Assembly: GCA_014872815.1 (NCBI GenBank)
Contig: WKFK01000015.1
Span: 620,001 to 684,000 of the forward strand
Origin: Paracoccaceae bacterium
Lineage (GTDB): Bacteria; Pseudomonadota; Alphaproteobacteria; Rhodobacterales; Rhodobacteraceae
Direction: 5' to 3'
Length of the DNA stretch: 64,000 nt
Under the pieces are notes generated by a model. That model made no database searches and was not told the DNA's origin. It was given only the letters and a program-made list of their open reading frames with translations. Of this stretch, positions 8,313 through 15,688 are shown one piece after another (position 1 is the stretch's first letter; each line of letters starts with the position of its first letter). The position numbers and the translations under genes were made by a program.

Positions 8313-8978
8313 ATGAAATTCCTATTGGTCGAAGACAATATCGAGCTCGCCAACGCCGTCAGCTCACGCCTGCATCTGGATGGTCATGTTGTTGATCATG
8401 CAGACAAAATTGAGGATGCGATGGCATTCATGCAGACCGGTGAATATGATTTGATATTATTGGATATTATGTTGCCGGACGGGGATGGGCGGACCTTCCT
8501 GAAACACCACCGTAGCGGGAAAAACGATACGCCGGTAATCGTTCTGACCGCAAGGTCGCAGGTAAGTGACAGAATCAGCCTCTTGGATCTGGGCGCGGAT
8601 GACTACATGACAAAGCCATTTGACCATGAAGAGCTTCAAGCCCGCTGTCGTGCGGTTTTGCGTCGAAATGCAGGGCATGCGCAGTCCGTTACAGAGCTTG
8701 GCGGCGTCGCCCTCGATCCCGTGGCGGGACGTTTGACGATTGGCGCGCGCGCGGTCACCCTGCGCAATCGAGAGTTGCGGTTGCTGGAGCTTTTGATCAA
8801 CGCGCCCGGGCAGATTTTTTCCAAAGCAAAGTTGGCGGATCGGTTGTTTTCTTACGATGAGGACGTCTCGGAAAATGCGATTGAGGTCTACATCGGTCGA
8901 CTGAGGAAGCATTTGGAGCCGTCTGAGTTGCGGATCACGACATTGCGGGGGCTTGGGTACCGGCTTGATCATGGATGA
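8313..8978 (+). CDS. tctD: OmpR-family response regulator, TctD type
   Basis: The 221-residue product starts at the ATG at 8313 (MKFLLVEDN); nine more in-frame codons upstream would spoil the receiver-domain N-terminus. The receiver domain covers about residues 1-115, with acidic residues VEDN, phospho-acceptor in LILLDIMLPDGDG and lysine in DYMTKPFD. The C-terminal winged-helix domain, residues about 125-220, contains RELRLLELLINAPGQIFSKAKLADRLF and the recognition region ENAIEVYIGRLRKHLE. It overlaps the kinase gene tctE. The usual target is the divergent tct transporter operon. Confidence 0.95.
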   Translation: MKFLLVEDNIELANAVSSRLHLDGHVVDHADKIEDAMAFMQTGEYDLILLDIMLPDGDGRTFLKHHRSGKNDTPVIVLTARSQVSDRISLLDLGADDYMTKPFDHEELQARCRAVLRRNAGHAQSVTELGGVALDPVAGRLTIGARAVTLRNRELRLLELLINAPGQIFSKAKLADRLFSYDEDVSENAIEVYIGRLRKHLEPSELRITTLRGLGYRLDHG

Positions 8979-10338
8979 CGGGGTAAACGTCACAGGCTCG
9001 CTACGCGCGAGACTTGCGTTGACTTTGATCGGCAGCGCCGCAGCGATTGCCGTGCTCCTATTCTTTGTCGTGCGGACGTACTCTGCTCAGATCGCACAAA
9101 GTGGACAAGACAGTATTTTGGAGGCGTCTGTTACATCGATTTTGGATGCGGTGACGCTGCGAGAGGGCGATGTGGAAGTTGACCTCCCCTATGTCGCTTT
9201 CTCAATGCTGAGCACCGACGCGGATGACCGTGTGTTCTATGCGCTCTGGCAAGATGAGACGTTATTGTCTGGCTACGAGTTGCTTCCGGTGGCGGATGCG
9301 CCAGATGGGGGCGAGATTGTTCTGGTATCTGCGATTTTTGACGGCGCGCCGGTGCGTGTCGCCACCGCTGCGCGCATTTTGGTCGGGGCAAACGACAGAA
9401 TGCGTGTGACGGTGTCGGTCGCGCAAACCCAAGACGCTTTGGCCGGCACGTTGAACAGAATCTCGCGCAATGTTGGCCTCATCGGGGCGGGGTTCTTCAT
9501 TTTGTCGGTGTTGGTTGCCAGTTGGGCCACAAACACCACCATTCGCCCGATGGAACGGTTGACCAATTCAATCACGCGACGCGGCCCCAAAGATCTGACA
9601 CCGGTGGCCCGACCGGTGCCATTGGAAATGGCGCCCTTAGTGGCGTCTTTGAACAGTTTCATGGCGCGGTTGGACACATCGCTGAAGCAATCAGAGGACT
9701 TCATTGCAGAAGCCGCGCATCGTGTGCGTACGCCATTGGCCACAGTGCGCAGCCATGCAGAAGCCACGCTGCAAAGGGTGGAACGCGAGGACAATCGGCA
9801 AGCGTTGCGCTCTATGGTGCGCGCGATTGATGAAAGCTCTCGGGCCGCGGGCCAGTTGCTTGACCATGCGATGATTACTTTTCGGGCGGATCACCTGGAA
9901 ACGCACGAAGTGGATTTGGTCGAACTGGTTGAGGATCTCGTGACGCGACTGACGCCGGTTGCGGAGATGAAAGATATCGCGCTGACGGTTGTGAGCGAGG
10001 GGGAGGCGCGAGTGGAGGCGGATGCTATTCTGTTGCAAAACGCGCTGCGAAATCTCGTGGAAAACGCACTCAAATATGTGCCTGAAGAGAGCGAAATCAC
10101 CTTGGAGGTGTCTGCGACACCACGGCCGCGTATTGAAGTGCGAGATGAGGGGCCGGGCTTTCCGCCGGATCAAATGCAGGATCTGGCGGCGCGGTTCTCG
10201 CGTGGCGAGAATGCCAAGGACACCATTGGGTCCGGCTTGGGGCTAACCATTGCGAAAGACGTGGCCATGGCCCATGGCGGGGAATTGACATTGACCAACA
10301 TGCCGGAGGGCGGCGCATGCGTTACCTTGTTGCTTTGA
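8971..10338 (+). CDS. tctE: Sensor histidine kinase, TctE type
   Basis: The 455-residue product starts at the ATG at 8971, overlapping the end of tctD by 8 bp. An N-terminal membrane helix (about residues 11-33) is followed by a periplasmic domain of about 130 residues like that of TctE sensors, then a second helix near 170-190. The H-box is AAHRVRTPLATVRSHAE. The ATPase domain has the N-box NALRNLVENALKYV, the G1 element VRDEGPGFPP and GSGLGLTIAKDVA. It partners TctD. Its last 22 bp overlap the next gene, a periplasmic binding protein, which suggests that protein may take part in sensing. Confidence 0.94.
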   Translation: MDDGVNVTGSLRARLALTLIGSAAAIAVLLFFVVRTYSAQIAQSGQDSILEASVTSILDAVTLREGDVEVDLPYVAFSMLSTDADDRVFYALWQDETLLSGYELLPVADAPDGGEIVLVSAIFDGAPVRVATAARILVGANDRMRVTVSVAQTQDALAGTLNRISRNVGLIGAGFFILSVLVASWATNTTIRPMERLTNSITRRGPKDLTPVARPVPLEMAPLVASLNSFMARLDTSLKQSEDFIAEAAHRVRTPLATVRSHAEATLQRVEREDNRQALRSMVRAIDESSRAAGQLLDHAMITFRADHLETHEVDLVELVEDLVTRLTPVAEMKDIALTVVSEGEARVEADAILLQNALRNLVENALKYVPEESEITLEVSATPRPRIEVRDEGPGFPPDQMQDLAARFSRGENAKDTIGSGLGLTIAKDVAMAHGGELTLTNMPEGGACVTLLL

Positions 10339-11324
10339 TCATTTGGCTTTGCCCCTTGGGGGCAATTGCGCAGGAATGGGAAGATCAAAATGCTTTTGGC
10401 CCCGCGTCTGCCCAAACCACTCTGCGGGTTTTGTCGAGTACGGACACGTCCCTTTTTGTGCCGATCATCGAAGACTTCCTGCAGGAGCAACCGGATGTTT
10501 CGATTGAGTATTTTGTGACGGGGACCGCGCAGATCGATCAAGTGTTTCGGGCTGCGCCGGAAGACTTTGATGTGGTGATTTCAAGTGCGATGGATCTGCA
10601 ATTGAAGCTGGTGAATGATGGCTTCTCAGTGAAGATCGAGAACCTCGATCAGCCGCAGTGGGCGCAATGGCGACAGAGCCTGTTTGCCTTCACCACCGAG
10701 CCAGCAACAATCGTGATCAACCGCGCGGCGTTCGCGCCGGGGGCGGTGCCGCAAACACGCCAAGAGTTGATCGCGGCGATGCGGGCGCGCCCGGATATTT
10801 TCCGGGGGCGTGTGGGGACGTATGATGTGCGCGAATCTGGGCTGGGCTATTTGTTTGCCACTCAAGATGCGCGGTCTTCGGAGACGTTCTGGCGGTTGAT
10901 GGAAGTGATGGGAGGGCTGGACGCGCGGTTGTATTGTTGTTCCGGGGCGATGATTGATGATCTGGTCGCGGGGAAATTGATGGTCGCCTACAACGTGCTT
11001 GGCAGCTATGTCGCGGCGCGGGATGACGTGGCAGAGAAGCTCGAAATTGTTCTGCCCTCTGATTTTCCGACAACCATGATGCGCACCGCCTTTGTCAGCA
11101 GCCGCACGGACGTAGAAGATGAGGCGTCTGCATTTGTCCGTCACCTTGTGGAGGTGCAGACGGGGCCAAGAAACCGGGAGGTGTTTCCTTTGCCGCCGCT
11201 AGGTTCGGCAGTGGATGGTACCGGGCAGGCGGTGATTTCTTTGGAGCCTGCGTTGATGACTTATCTGGACCCCCTCAAACGCCGCACGTTTATCAAGGAA
11301 TGGAGCAGCGCGGTTATTCAGTGA
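10317..11324 (+). CDS. Orphan periplasmic solute-binding protein coupled to tctE
   Basis: The 335-residue product has a signal peptide (MRYLVALIIWLCPLGAIAQ) and the features of type-II binding proteins of the iron(III)/spermidine group: TLRVLSSTDTSLFVPIIEDFLQEQPDVSIEYF, then FDVVISSAMDLQLKLVNDG and GRVGTYDVRESGLGYLF. The start has GGAGGGCGGCGC before it and lies 22 bp inside tctE. No permease or ATPase gene is near, so it is an orphan for transport. Two readings fit: a co-sensor for TctE, or a binding protein whose permease lies elsewhere. The ligand is unknown. Its end overlaps the convergent DUF2233 gene by 11 bp. Confidence 0.85.
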   Translation: MRYLVALIIWLCPLGAIAQEWEDQNAFGPASAQTTLRVLSSTDTSLFVPIIEDFLQEQPDVSIEYFVTGTAQIDQVFRAAPEDFDVVISSAMDLQLKLVNDGFSVKIENLDQPQWAQWRQSLFAFTTEPATIVINRAAFAPGAVPQTRQELIAAMRARPDIFRGRVGTYDVRESGLGYLFATQDARSSETFWRLMEVMGGLDARLYCCSGAMIDDLVAGKLMVAYNVLGSYVAARDDVAEKLEIVLPSDFPTTMMRTAFVSSRTDVEDEASAFVRHLVEVQTGPRNREVFPLPPLGSAVDGTGQAVISLEPALMTYLDPLKRRTFIKEWSSAVIQ

Positions 11325-12060
11325 CCGCGGCGCTGGGTTCCACCACACCTATGATAGGTCCCATCCAGAAGCCGCCATCGGAGCGGTCCAGCTGCGGCGC
11401 GTGTAGGCGGCTGATCTTGCCGTCAAAATAAAGCGCGTTGGGAGTCTTCAGCACATCTCGGAAGAAACGGCCAAACTCGTGGAAAGTCACCGCCTCGTTG
11501 GAGATCACGAAATAGGCGGCTTTTCCGTCGGTGGTGGTGCCGACACCATTGCGTAAGAAGCGCGATGAGCTGTCTGGGAGGAAGCGGGGGTGCAGATCAC
11601 CGTCTATGACCAACATCGGACCGGATTGGGTGGCATCACGGCAGGTCGGAGCCTGTTTCTGAAAATCCAAGGTCTCGTAAACCTTTGCCTCACCATCATT
11701 TAGGCACAGAACACCGTTTGGCAGCAGGCCAAAGTTGCCTTTGCTGCCGCCGGTTAACAGCCGCATCTCTTCGGTGCCGTCTTCGACATAGTGGCCCACG
11801 GGGCTGCGGTCCGCGTGGTACATGCCCGCGTTCATGCCAAAACTGAGAGTTTTGCCGTCCTCAAGCGCGCGCTCGATATCGCGGAACTGGCCAAGAATGG
11901 CGCCGCTGTCATCGCGCAGGAACAGGCGTAAATTGTCCTTAGCCACGTCCACCGTACACACCGTCAGGCTACGCCCCTCATGCGTTTGATCTGAACAGGT
12001 CACCGCCTGCGCCCATTGGGGCAGGGAAAGAAAGATCAAACAGAGCGCGATGCGGATCAC
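11314..12060 (-). CDS. Secreted phosphodiester glycosidase family protein (DUF2233)
   Basis: The 248-residue product has a signal peptide, MIRIALCLIFLSLPQWAQA, and the conserved order of the DUF2233/phosphodiester-glycosidase family: SFGMNAGMYHADRSPVGHYVEDG, NFGLLPNGVLCL, SGPMLVIDGDLHPRF, then FHEFGRFFRDVLKTPNALYFDG. The eukaryotic member is the uncovering enzyme that removes GlcNAc from a phosphodiester; bacterial roles are mostly unknown. It uses a GTG start that overlaps the rbfA stop as GTGA, so it is cotranslated with rbfA. Its 3' end overlaps the converging binding-protein gene. Confidence 0.85.
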   Translation of the reverse strand: MIRIALCLIFLSLPQWAQAVTCSDQTHEGRSLTVCTVDVAKDNLRLFLRDDSGAILGQFRDIERALEDGKTLSFGMNAGMYHADRSPVGHYVEDGTEEMRLLTGGSKGNFGLLPNGVLCLNDGEAKVYETLDFQKQAPTCRDATQSGPMLVIDGDLHPRFLPDSSSRFLRNGVGTTTDGKAAYFVISNEAVTFHEFGRFFRDVLKTPNALYFDGKISRLHAPQLDRSDGGFWMGPIIGVVEPSAAVTE

Positions 12061-12479
12061 GTAGGTTCGCCATCCTCTGAGTCATTTTTGGCCACATCCG
12101 CCTGCACCCGTTCGTCAGACAGCATTGCGCGGGTGGCGTCCATCTGGTCAAAGGTGTTGTCCACGCGGAAGCGCAGATCTGGGGCATGCTTGAGCTTGGC
12201 TTTGCGGCCAATGATGCGGCGCAGTTCGCCTTTGTGGCGTGCCAGCAAGGCGACTGCGTCTTCTTTGTTTTTGCCACCCAGCGGCAGCACAAAGCAGGTC
12301 GCGATCGACAGGTCCGGGGTGATGCGCACTTCGCCCACGGTGATCGACATGCGGGTGATGTCCGGATCGTGCAGCTCATCGCGCACCAAAACCTCCGACA
12401 GGGTGCGTCGGATCAATTCACCCACGCGCAGCTGGCGCTGGGACGGGCCGCGGCCCTCGGAGAAAGAGTTCTTTGCCAT
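12057..12479 (-). CDS. rbfA: 30S ribosome-binding factor RbfA
   Basis: The 140-residue product starts at MAKNSF, at 12479, after GAGGGAC; an ATG three codons upstream is less well placed. It matches RbfA, a KH-fold factor needed for 30S maturation and cold adaptation: RQLRVGELIRRTLSEVLVRDELHDPD, then ITVGEVRITPDLSIATCFV and LRFRVDNTFDQ. It is divergent from dapB and overlaps the DUF2233 gene downstream. In many bacteria rbfA is directly followed by truB; here truB is displaced by the DUF2233 gene and the tct region. Confidence 0.95.
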   Translation of the reverse strand: MAKNSFSEGRGPSQRQLRVGELIRRTLSEVLVRDELHDPDITRMSITVGEVRITPDLSIATCFVLPLGGKNKEDAVALLARHKGELRRIIGRKAKLKHAPDLRFRVDNTFDQMDATRAMLSDERVQADVAKNDSEDGEPT

Positions 12480-12581
12480 GTCCCTCACTTAGGGCTTCTG
12501 TCTGCCTTTGCCAAGCTGGATTGCATTGGGTAAGCAGGGCGCACCGCCATATGGGCGGTTTGTCAGAGTGGAGAGGACACC

Positions 12582-13391
12582 ATGCAGGAATTGCCAGGAA
12601 TCGTGATCACAGGTGCGTCAGGCCGGATGGGGCAGATGCTGATCAAGACGGTGTCCGACAGTGACAAGGTGCGTTTGGTGGGCGCGGTTGAGCGCGAAGG
12701 CCATGACTGGGTCGGCCGGGATGTGGGCGAAGTTATGGGCGGCGCGGCCCTTGGTGTGACGGTGACGGATCAGCCGCTGGAGGCCTTTGCCAAGGCGCAG
12801 GCGGTGATTGATTTCACCGCACCAGCGGCGACGATTGCCTTTGCCAAACTGGCGGCACAGGCCCGCGCGGTACATGTGATTGGCACCACCGGCATGACCG
12901 AGGAAGACATTGCGCAGTTGGAGCCCTGTGCACGTCACGCGGTGATCGTGCGGGCGGGCAATATGAGTCTGGGCGTGAACCTGCTGACGAAACTGACCCA
13001 AAAGGTGGCCGCCGCGCTGGATGAAGATTTTGATATCGAAGTCATTGAAGCGCACCATCACCACAAAGTGGATGCACCAAGCGGCACAGCTTTGATGCTT
13101 GGCGAAGCGGCTGCCGAAGGTCGTGGTGTGAACCTGGCGGATGTGTCTGATCGGGCGCGGGACGGCATCACCGGTGCGCGCAAGAAAGGGGACATTGGCT
13201 TCTCGGTTATCCGTGGCGGCGACATTGTTGGCGAGCACGATGTGCTCTTTGCGGCCGCTGGCGAGCGCATCGTACTGCGCCATCAGGCGACAGATCGGGC
13301 AATTTTTGCCCGTGGCGCGGTGAAGGCGGCAATTTGGGGGCAGGATCAAAAGCCCGGCGAGTATGATATGTTTGACGTATTGGGGTTGTAA
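12582..13391 (+). CDS. dapB: 4-hydroxy-tetrahydrodipicolinate reductase
   Basis: The 269-residue product is DapB, which reduces hydroxy-tetrahydrodipicolinate with NAD(P)H in lysine and diaminopimelate synthesis. It has the nucleotide-binding motif [14 protein letters not shown] at the N-terminus, the conserved [10 protein letters not shown] and [10 protein letters not shown], and the catalytic motif [15 protein letters not shown]. Length is typical. GAGAGGACACC precedes the ATG. It is transcribed away from rbfA and followed by a long perfect hairpin. Confidence 0.98.
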   Translation: MQELPGIVITGASGRMGQMLIKTVSDSDKVRLVGAVEREGHDWVGRDVGEVMGGAALGVTVTDQPLEAFAKAQAVIDFTAPAATIAFAKLAAQARAVHVIGTTGMTEEDIAQLEPCARHAVIVRAGNMSLGVNLLTKLTQKVAAALDEDFDIEVIEAHHHHKVDAPSGTALMLGEAAAEGRGVNLADVSDRARDGITGARKKGDIGFSVIRGGDIVGEHDVLFAAAGERIVLRHQATDRAIFARGAVKAAIWGQDQKPGEYDMFDVLGL

Positions 13392-13408
13392 GAATCCCCT
13401 ACGACTAA

Positions 13409-13438
13409 TGCGCAAAACGTCCTGTGACGTTTTGCGCA
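13409..13438. terminator. Perfect 13-bp hairpin after dapB
   Basis: TGCGCAAAACGTC and GACGTTTTGCGCA flank a 4-nt loop, CTGT, starting 18 bp after the dapB stop. There is no T tract, so it may be a weak terminator, an mRNA-stabilising 3' hairpin or a protein site. Confidence 0.6.
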
Positions 13439-13553
13439 ACTTGCGCGATTGGCATTCTCGCGTGGCTGTGATCAAATCGGTTGCAGTGAAAATGCCCAAT
13501 AAAATCAATCGCTCAGCGGTTGACGTCCGACGTTGAGAGCGTCTGGGGATAAG

Positions 13554-13579
13554 ATGCATCCCTTCCAGATGCATTTTTT
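13554..13579 (+). terminator. Short hairpin with T tract upstream of proX
   Basis: Two copies of ATGCAT (a self-complementary hexamer) are separated by 9 nt and followed directly by six T. It could end dapB readthrough or act as a leader attenuator; the stem is short. Confidence 0.4.
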
Positions 13580-13625
13580 GTTGGCAGGTCAGAGACGTTG
13601 TGTTCTTATGCCGGCAAACAAAAAC

Positions 13626-13641
13626 TTAAATGACCATTTAA
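13626..13641. promoter_or_regulatory. Palindromic operator candidate upstream of proX
   Basis: TTAAATGACCATTTAA is a perfect 7-2-7 inverted repeat ending 25 bp before the proX start. It is AT-rich in a GC-rich region, as expected for a dimeric repressor such as a MarR/GbsR-type osmolyte regulator. No regulator gene is nearby, so its partner is unknown. Confidence 0.5.
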
Positions 13642-13666
13642 AAAAACGACCAACAGGGAGAAGACC

Positions 13667-14629
13667 ATGACGACGTTTTTGAAAGCCGGACTGTCGGCGC
13701 TTGCGGTATCCGCGGTGGCCATGTCGGCACAAGCGGCAGATCTTGGCGCGACCGATGAGCCTATCAAACTGGCGCTGAACGAATGGACCGGCCAGCACGT
13801 GACCACACATGTGGCTGCAGAGATGCTTCGTGCGGCTGGCTACGAAGTTGAGTTTGTGACCGCAGGTATGTTGAACCAATTCCAAGCCATTGCGGATGGC
13901 GACATTCACGCGACGCTGGAAATCTGGTCTTCCAACGTGTCCGACCAGTACGCCGTGCTGAAAGGCGAAGGCAAAGTGGAAGAGCTGTCCGATCTGGGTT
14001 TGGCGGCCCGTGAAGGCATCGCTTACCCGGCGCACGTAGCAGATCTGTGCCCCGGCCTGCCGGCATGGGAAGCGCTGAAAGACTGCGCGATGAACTTCGC
14101 CACGGCCGAAACCCTGCCCATGGGGCGTCTGGTGGATTATCCGGCGGATTGGGGCACCCCTGGCGCGGATCGCATGACCGGACTGGAGCTGCCATTCAAA
14201 GCCGTCCCTGCAGGGTCCGAAGGCGCTCTTATTGCCGAACTGCGCGCGTCCACCGAGAAGAAATCCCCGCTGCTGATCACCTTCTGGCAGCCGCACTGGG
14301 CGATGTCGGCCTATGACGTGCAGTTTGTTGACCTGCCTGCGGGTGAGGATGCCTGCTTCACAGATCCTGCCTGGGGCCCAAACCCAAATGCGATCAACGA
14401 CTGTGACTTCTCCGCAAGCCGCATCTTCAAGGCCGGTTGGCCTGGTTTGAAAGACAAATGGCCTGCGGCGCATGAAATCCTGGTGAACTATCAATTGGCT
14501 GTGGAAGATCAGCAGCCAATGATGGGTGCCGTGGATGTGGACGGCCAAAAGGTTGAAGACGTTGTGTCCGCGTGGATGGGTGAAAACGAAGCCAAGTGGA
14601 AGTCGGTTGTCGACGCCGCAACCAAGTAA
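13667..14629 (+). CDS. proX: Glycine betaine/choline-type ABC transporter substrate-binding protein
   Basis: The 320-residue product has a signal peptide ending MSAQAAD and is an OpuAC/ProX-type binding protein. Visible features are IKLALNEWTGQHVTTHVAAEMLRAAGYEVEFVT, HATLEIWSSN, and several tryptophans (EIW, ITFWQPHW) of the kind that form aromatic cages around quaternary ammonium groups. Four cysteines may form disulfides. It heads a three-gene operon with the ATPase 6 bp downstream. Betaine, choline or a related sulfonium compound could be the ligand; the sequence does not decide between them. Confidence 0.88.
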   Translation: MTTFLKAGLSALAVSAVAMSAQAADLGATDEPIKLALNEWTGQHVTTHVAAEMLRAAGYEVEFVTAGMLNQFQAIADGDIHATLEIWSSNVSDQYAVLKGEGKVEELSDLGLAAREGIAYPAHVADLCPGLPAWEALKDCAMNFATAETLPMGRLVDYPADWGTPGADRMTGLELPFKAVPAGSEGALIAELRASTEKKSPLLITFWQPHWAMSAYDVQFVDLPAGEDACFTDPAWGPNPNAINDCDFSASRIFKAGWPGLKDKWPAAHEILVNYQLAVEDQQPMMGAVDVDGQKVEDVVSAWMGENEAKWKSVVDAATK

Positions 14630-14635
14630 GACTTC

Positions 14636-15688
14636 ATGACCGATACAAACAGCACCGCTCCGGCGATTGCCGTCGAAGGCCTCTGGCAGGTCTTCGGCGA
14701 AAACGCCTCTTCGGCTCTGCGCGATGCGCGCGGGGCTGGAGATGACAAAGCCATTGCCAAAGAGCTCAAGGAAAAATCTCTCATTCCCGCCGTTCGGGCG
14801 GCGAATTTTGAGGTCAAATCCGGCGAACTCTTTGTGATCATGGGGCTTTCGGGCTCTGGCAAATCGACTCTAATCCGCTGCATTTCGCGGCTGATTGAGC
14901 CGACAGCCGGGTCGGTGCGCATTGATGGCGAGGACATTCTTCAGGCCAGTGACAAACGCCTGATTGATCTGCGCCGTCACAAGCTGGGCATGGTGTTCCA
15001 GCATTTTGGATTGTTCCCGCATATGACGGTGGCCGACAATGTGGCCTTCCCGCTTAAAATGCAGGGCGCCGGCAAGGCCGAGCGCCGTGCGCGGGCCTTG
15101 GAGGTGTTGGAACTGGTCGGCCTGAAAGGCCGCGAAGACACCTATCCACGTAACCTGTCCGGTGGTCAGCGGCAGCGGGTTGGCATTGCGCGGTCTTTGG
15201 CAGTGAATCCAGACATCTGGTTCTTGGATGAGCCGTTCTCGGCACTTGATCCATTGATCCGTCGCCAGTTGCAGGACGAATTCCTCAACATTCAAGCGAC
15301 ACTGAGAAAATCTATTGTTTTCATCACGCACGACATTCAGGAGGCCCTGAAACTGGCCGACCGGATTGCGATCATGCGCGACGGAGAAATTGTGCAGATC
15401 GGCACGCCCGAAGAGATCGTGCTGCATCCGGTGGACGACTATGTCGCCGAGTTCTCAAAGGACGTGCCCAAGGGGCGGCATGCCTGTGTTGAGTCTATCC
15501 TGATGGACGGTATTCCCGACAATATGCCCGATGATCCTGGTATCAAAGTGGGCATGACGCTGGACACCGCACTGACCAAATGTATGGAGCTTTATGAGCC
15601 TGTACCGGTGCGGGATGCGGCAGGCAAAGTGATTGGCGCGGTGCATCCGCATGAGTTGGCCAACGCCTTGCAGGCGGAAGAGACATGA
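14636..15688 (+). CDS. proV: Glycine betaine/proline-type ABC transporter ATPase
   Basis: The 350-residue product is a ProV-type ATPase. It has an N-terminal extension of about 55 residues as in ProV, Walker A IMGLSGSGKSTLIRC, Q-loop MVFQHFGLFPHMT, signature NLSGGQRQRVGIAR, Walker B DIWFLDEPFSALDP and the H-loop FITHD. The C-terminal stretch VEPVP-like region (residues about 300-345) resembles a shortened CBS pair, the part that senses ionic strength in OpuA-type systems. It overlaps the permease gene by 4 bp. Confidence 0.92.
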   Translation: MTDTNSTAPAIAVEGLWQVFGENASSALRDARGAGDDKAIAKELKEKSLIPAVRAANFEVKSGELFVIMGLSGSGKSTLIRCISRLIEPTAGSVRIDGEDILQASDKRLIDLRRHKLGMVFQHFGLFPHMTVADNVAFPLKMQGAGKAERRARALEVLELVGLKGREDTYPRNLSGGQRQRVGIARSLAVNPDIWFLDEPFSALDPLIRRQLQDEFLNIQATLRKSIVFITHDIQEALKLADRIAIMRDGEIVQIGTPEEIVLHPVDDYVAEFSKDVPKGRHACVESILMDGIPDNMPDDPGIKVGMTLDTALTKCMELYEPVPVRDAAGKVIGAVHPHELANALQAEET

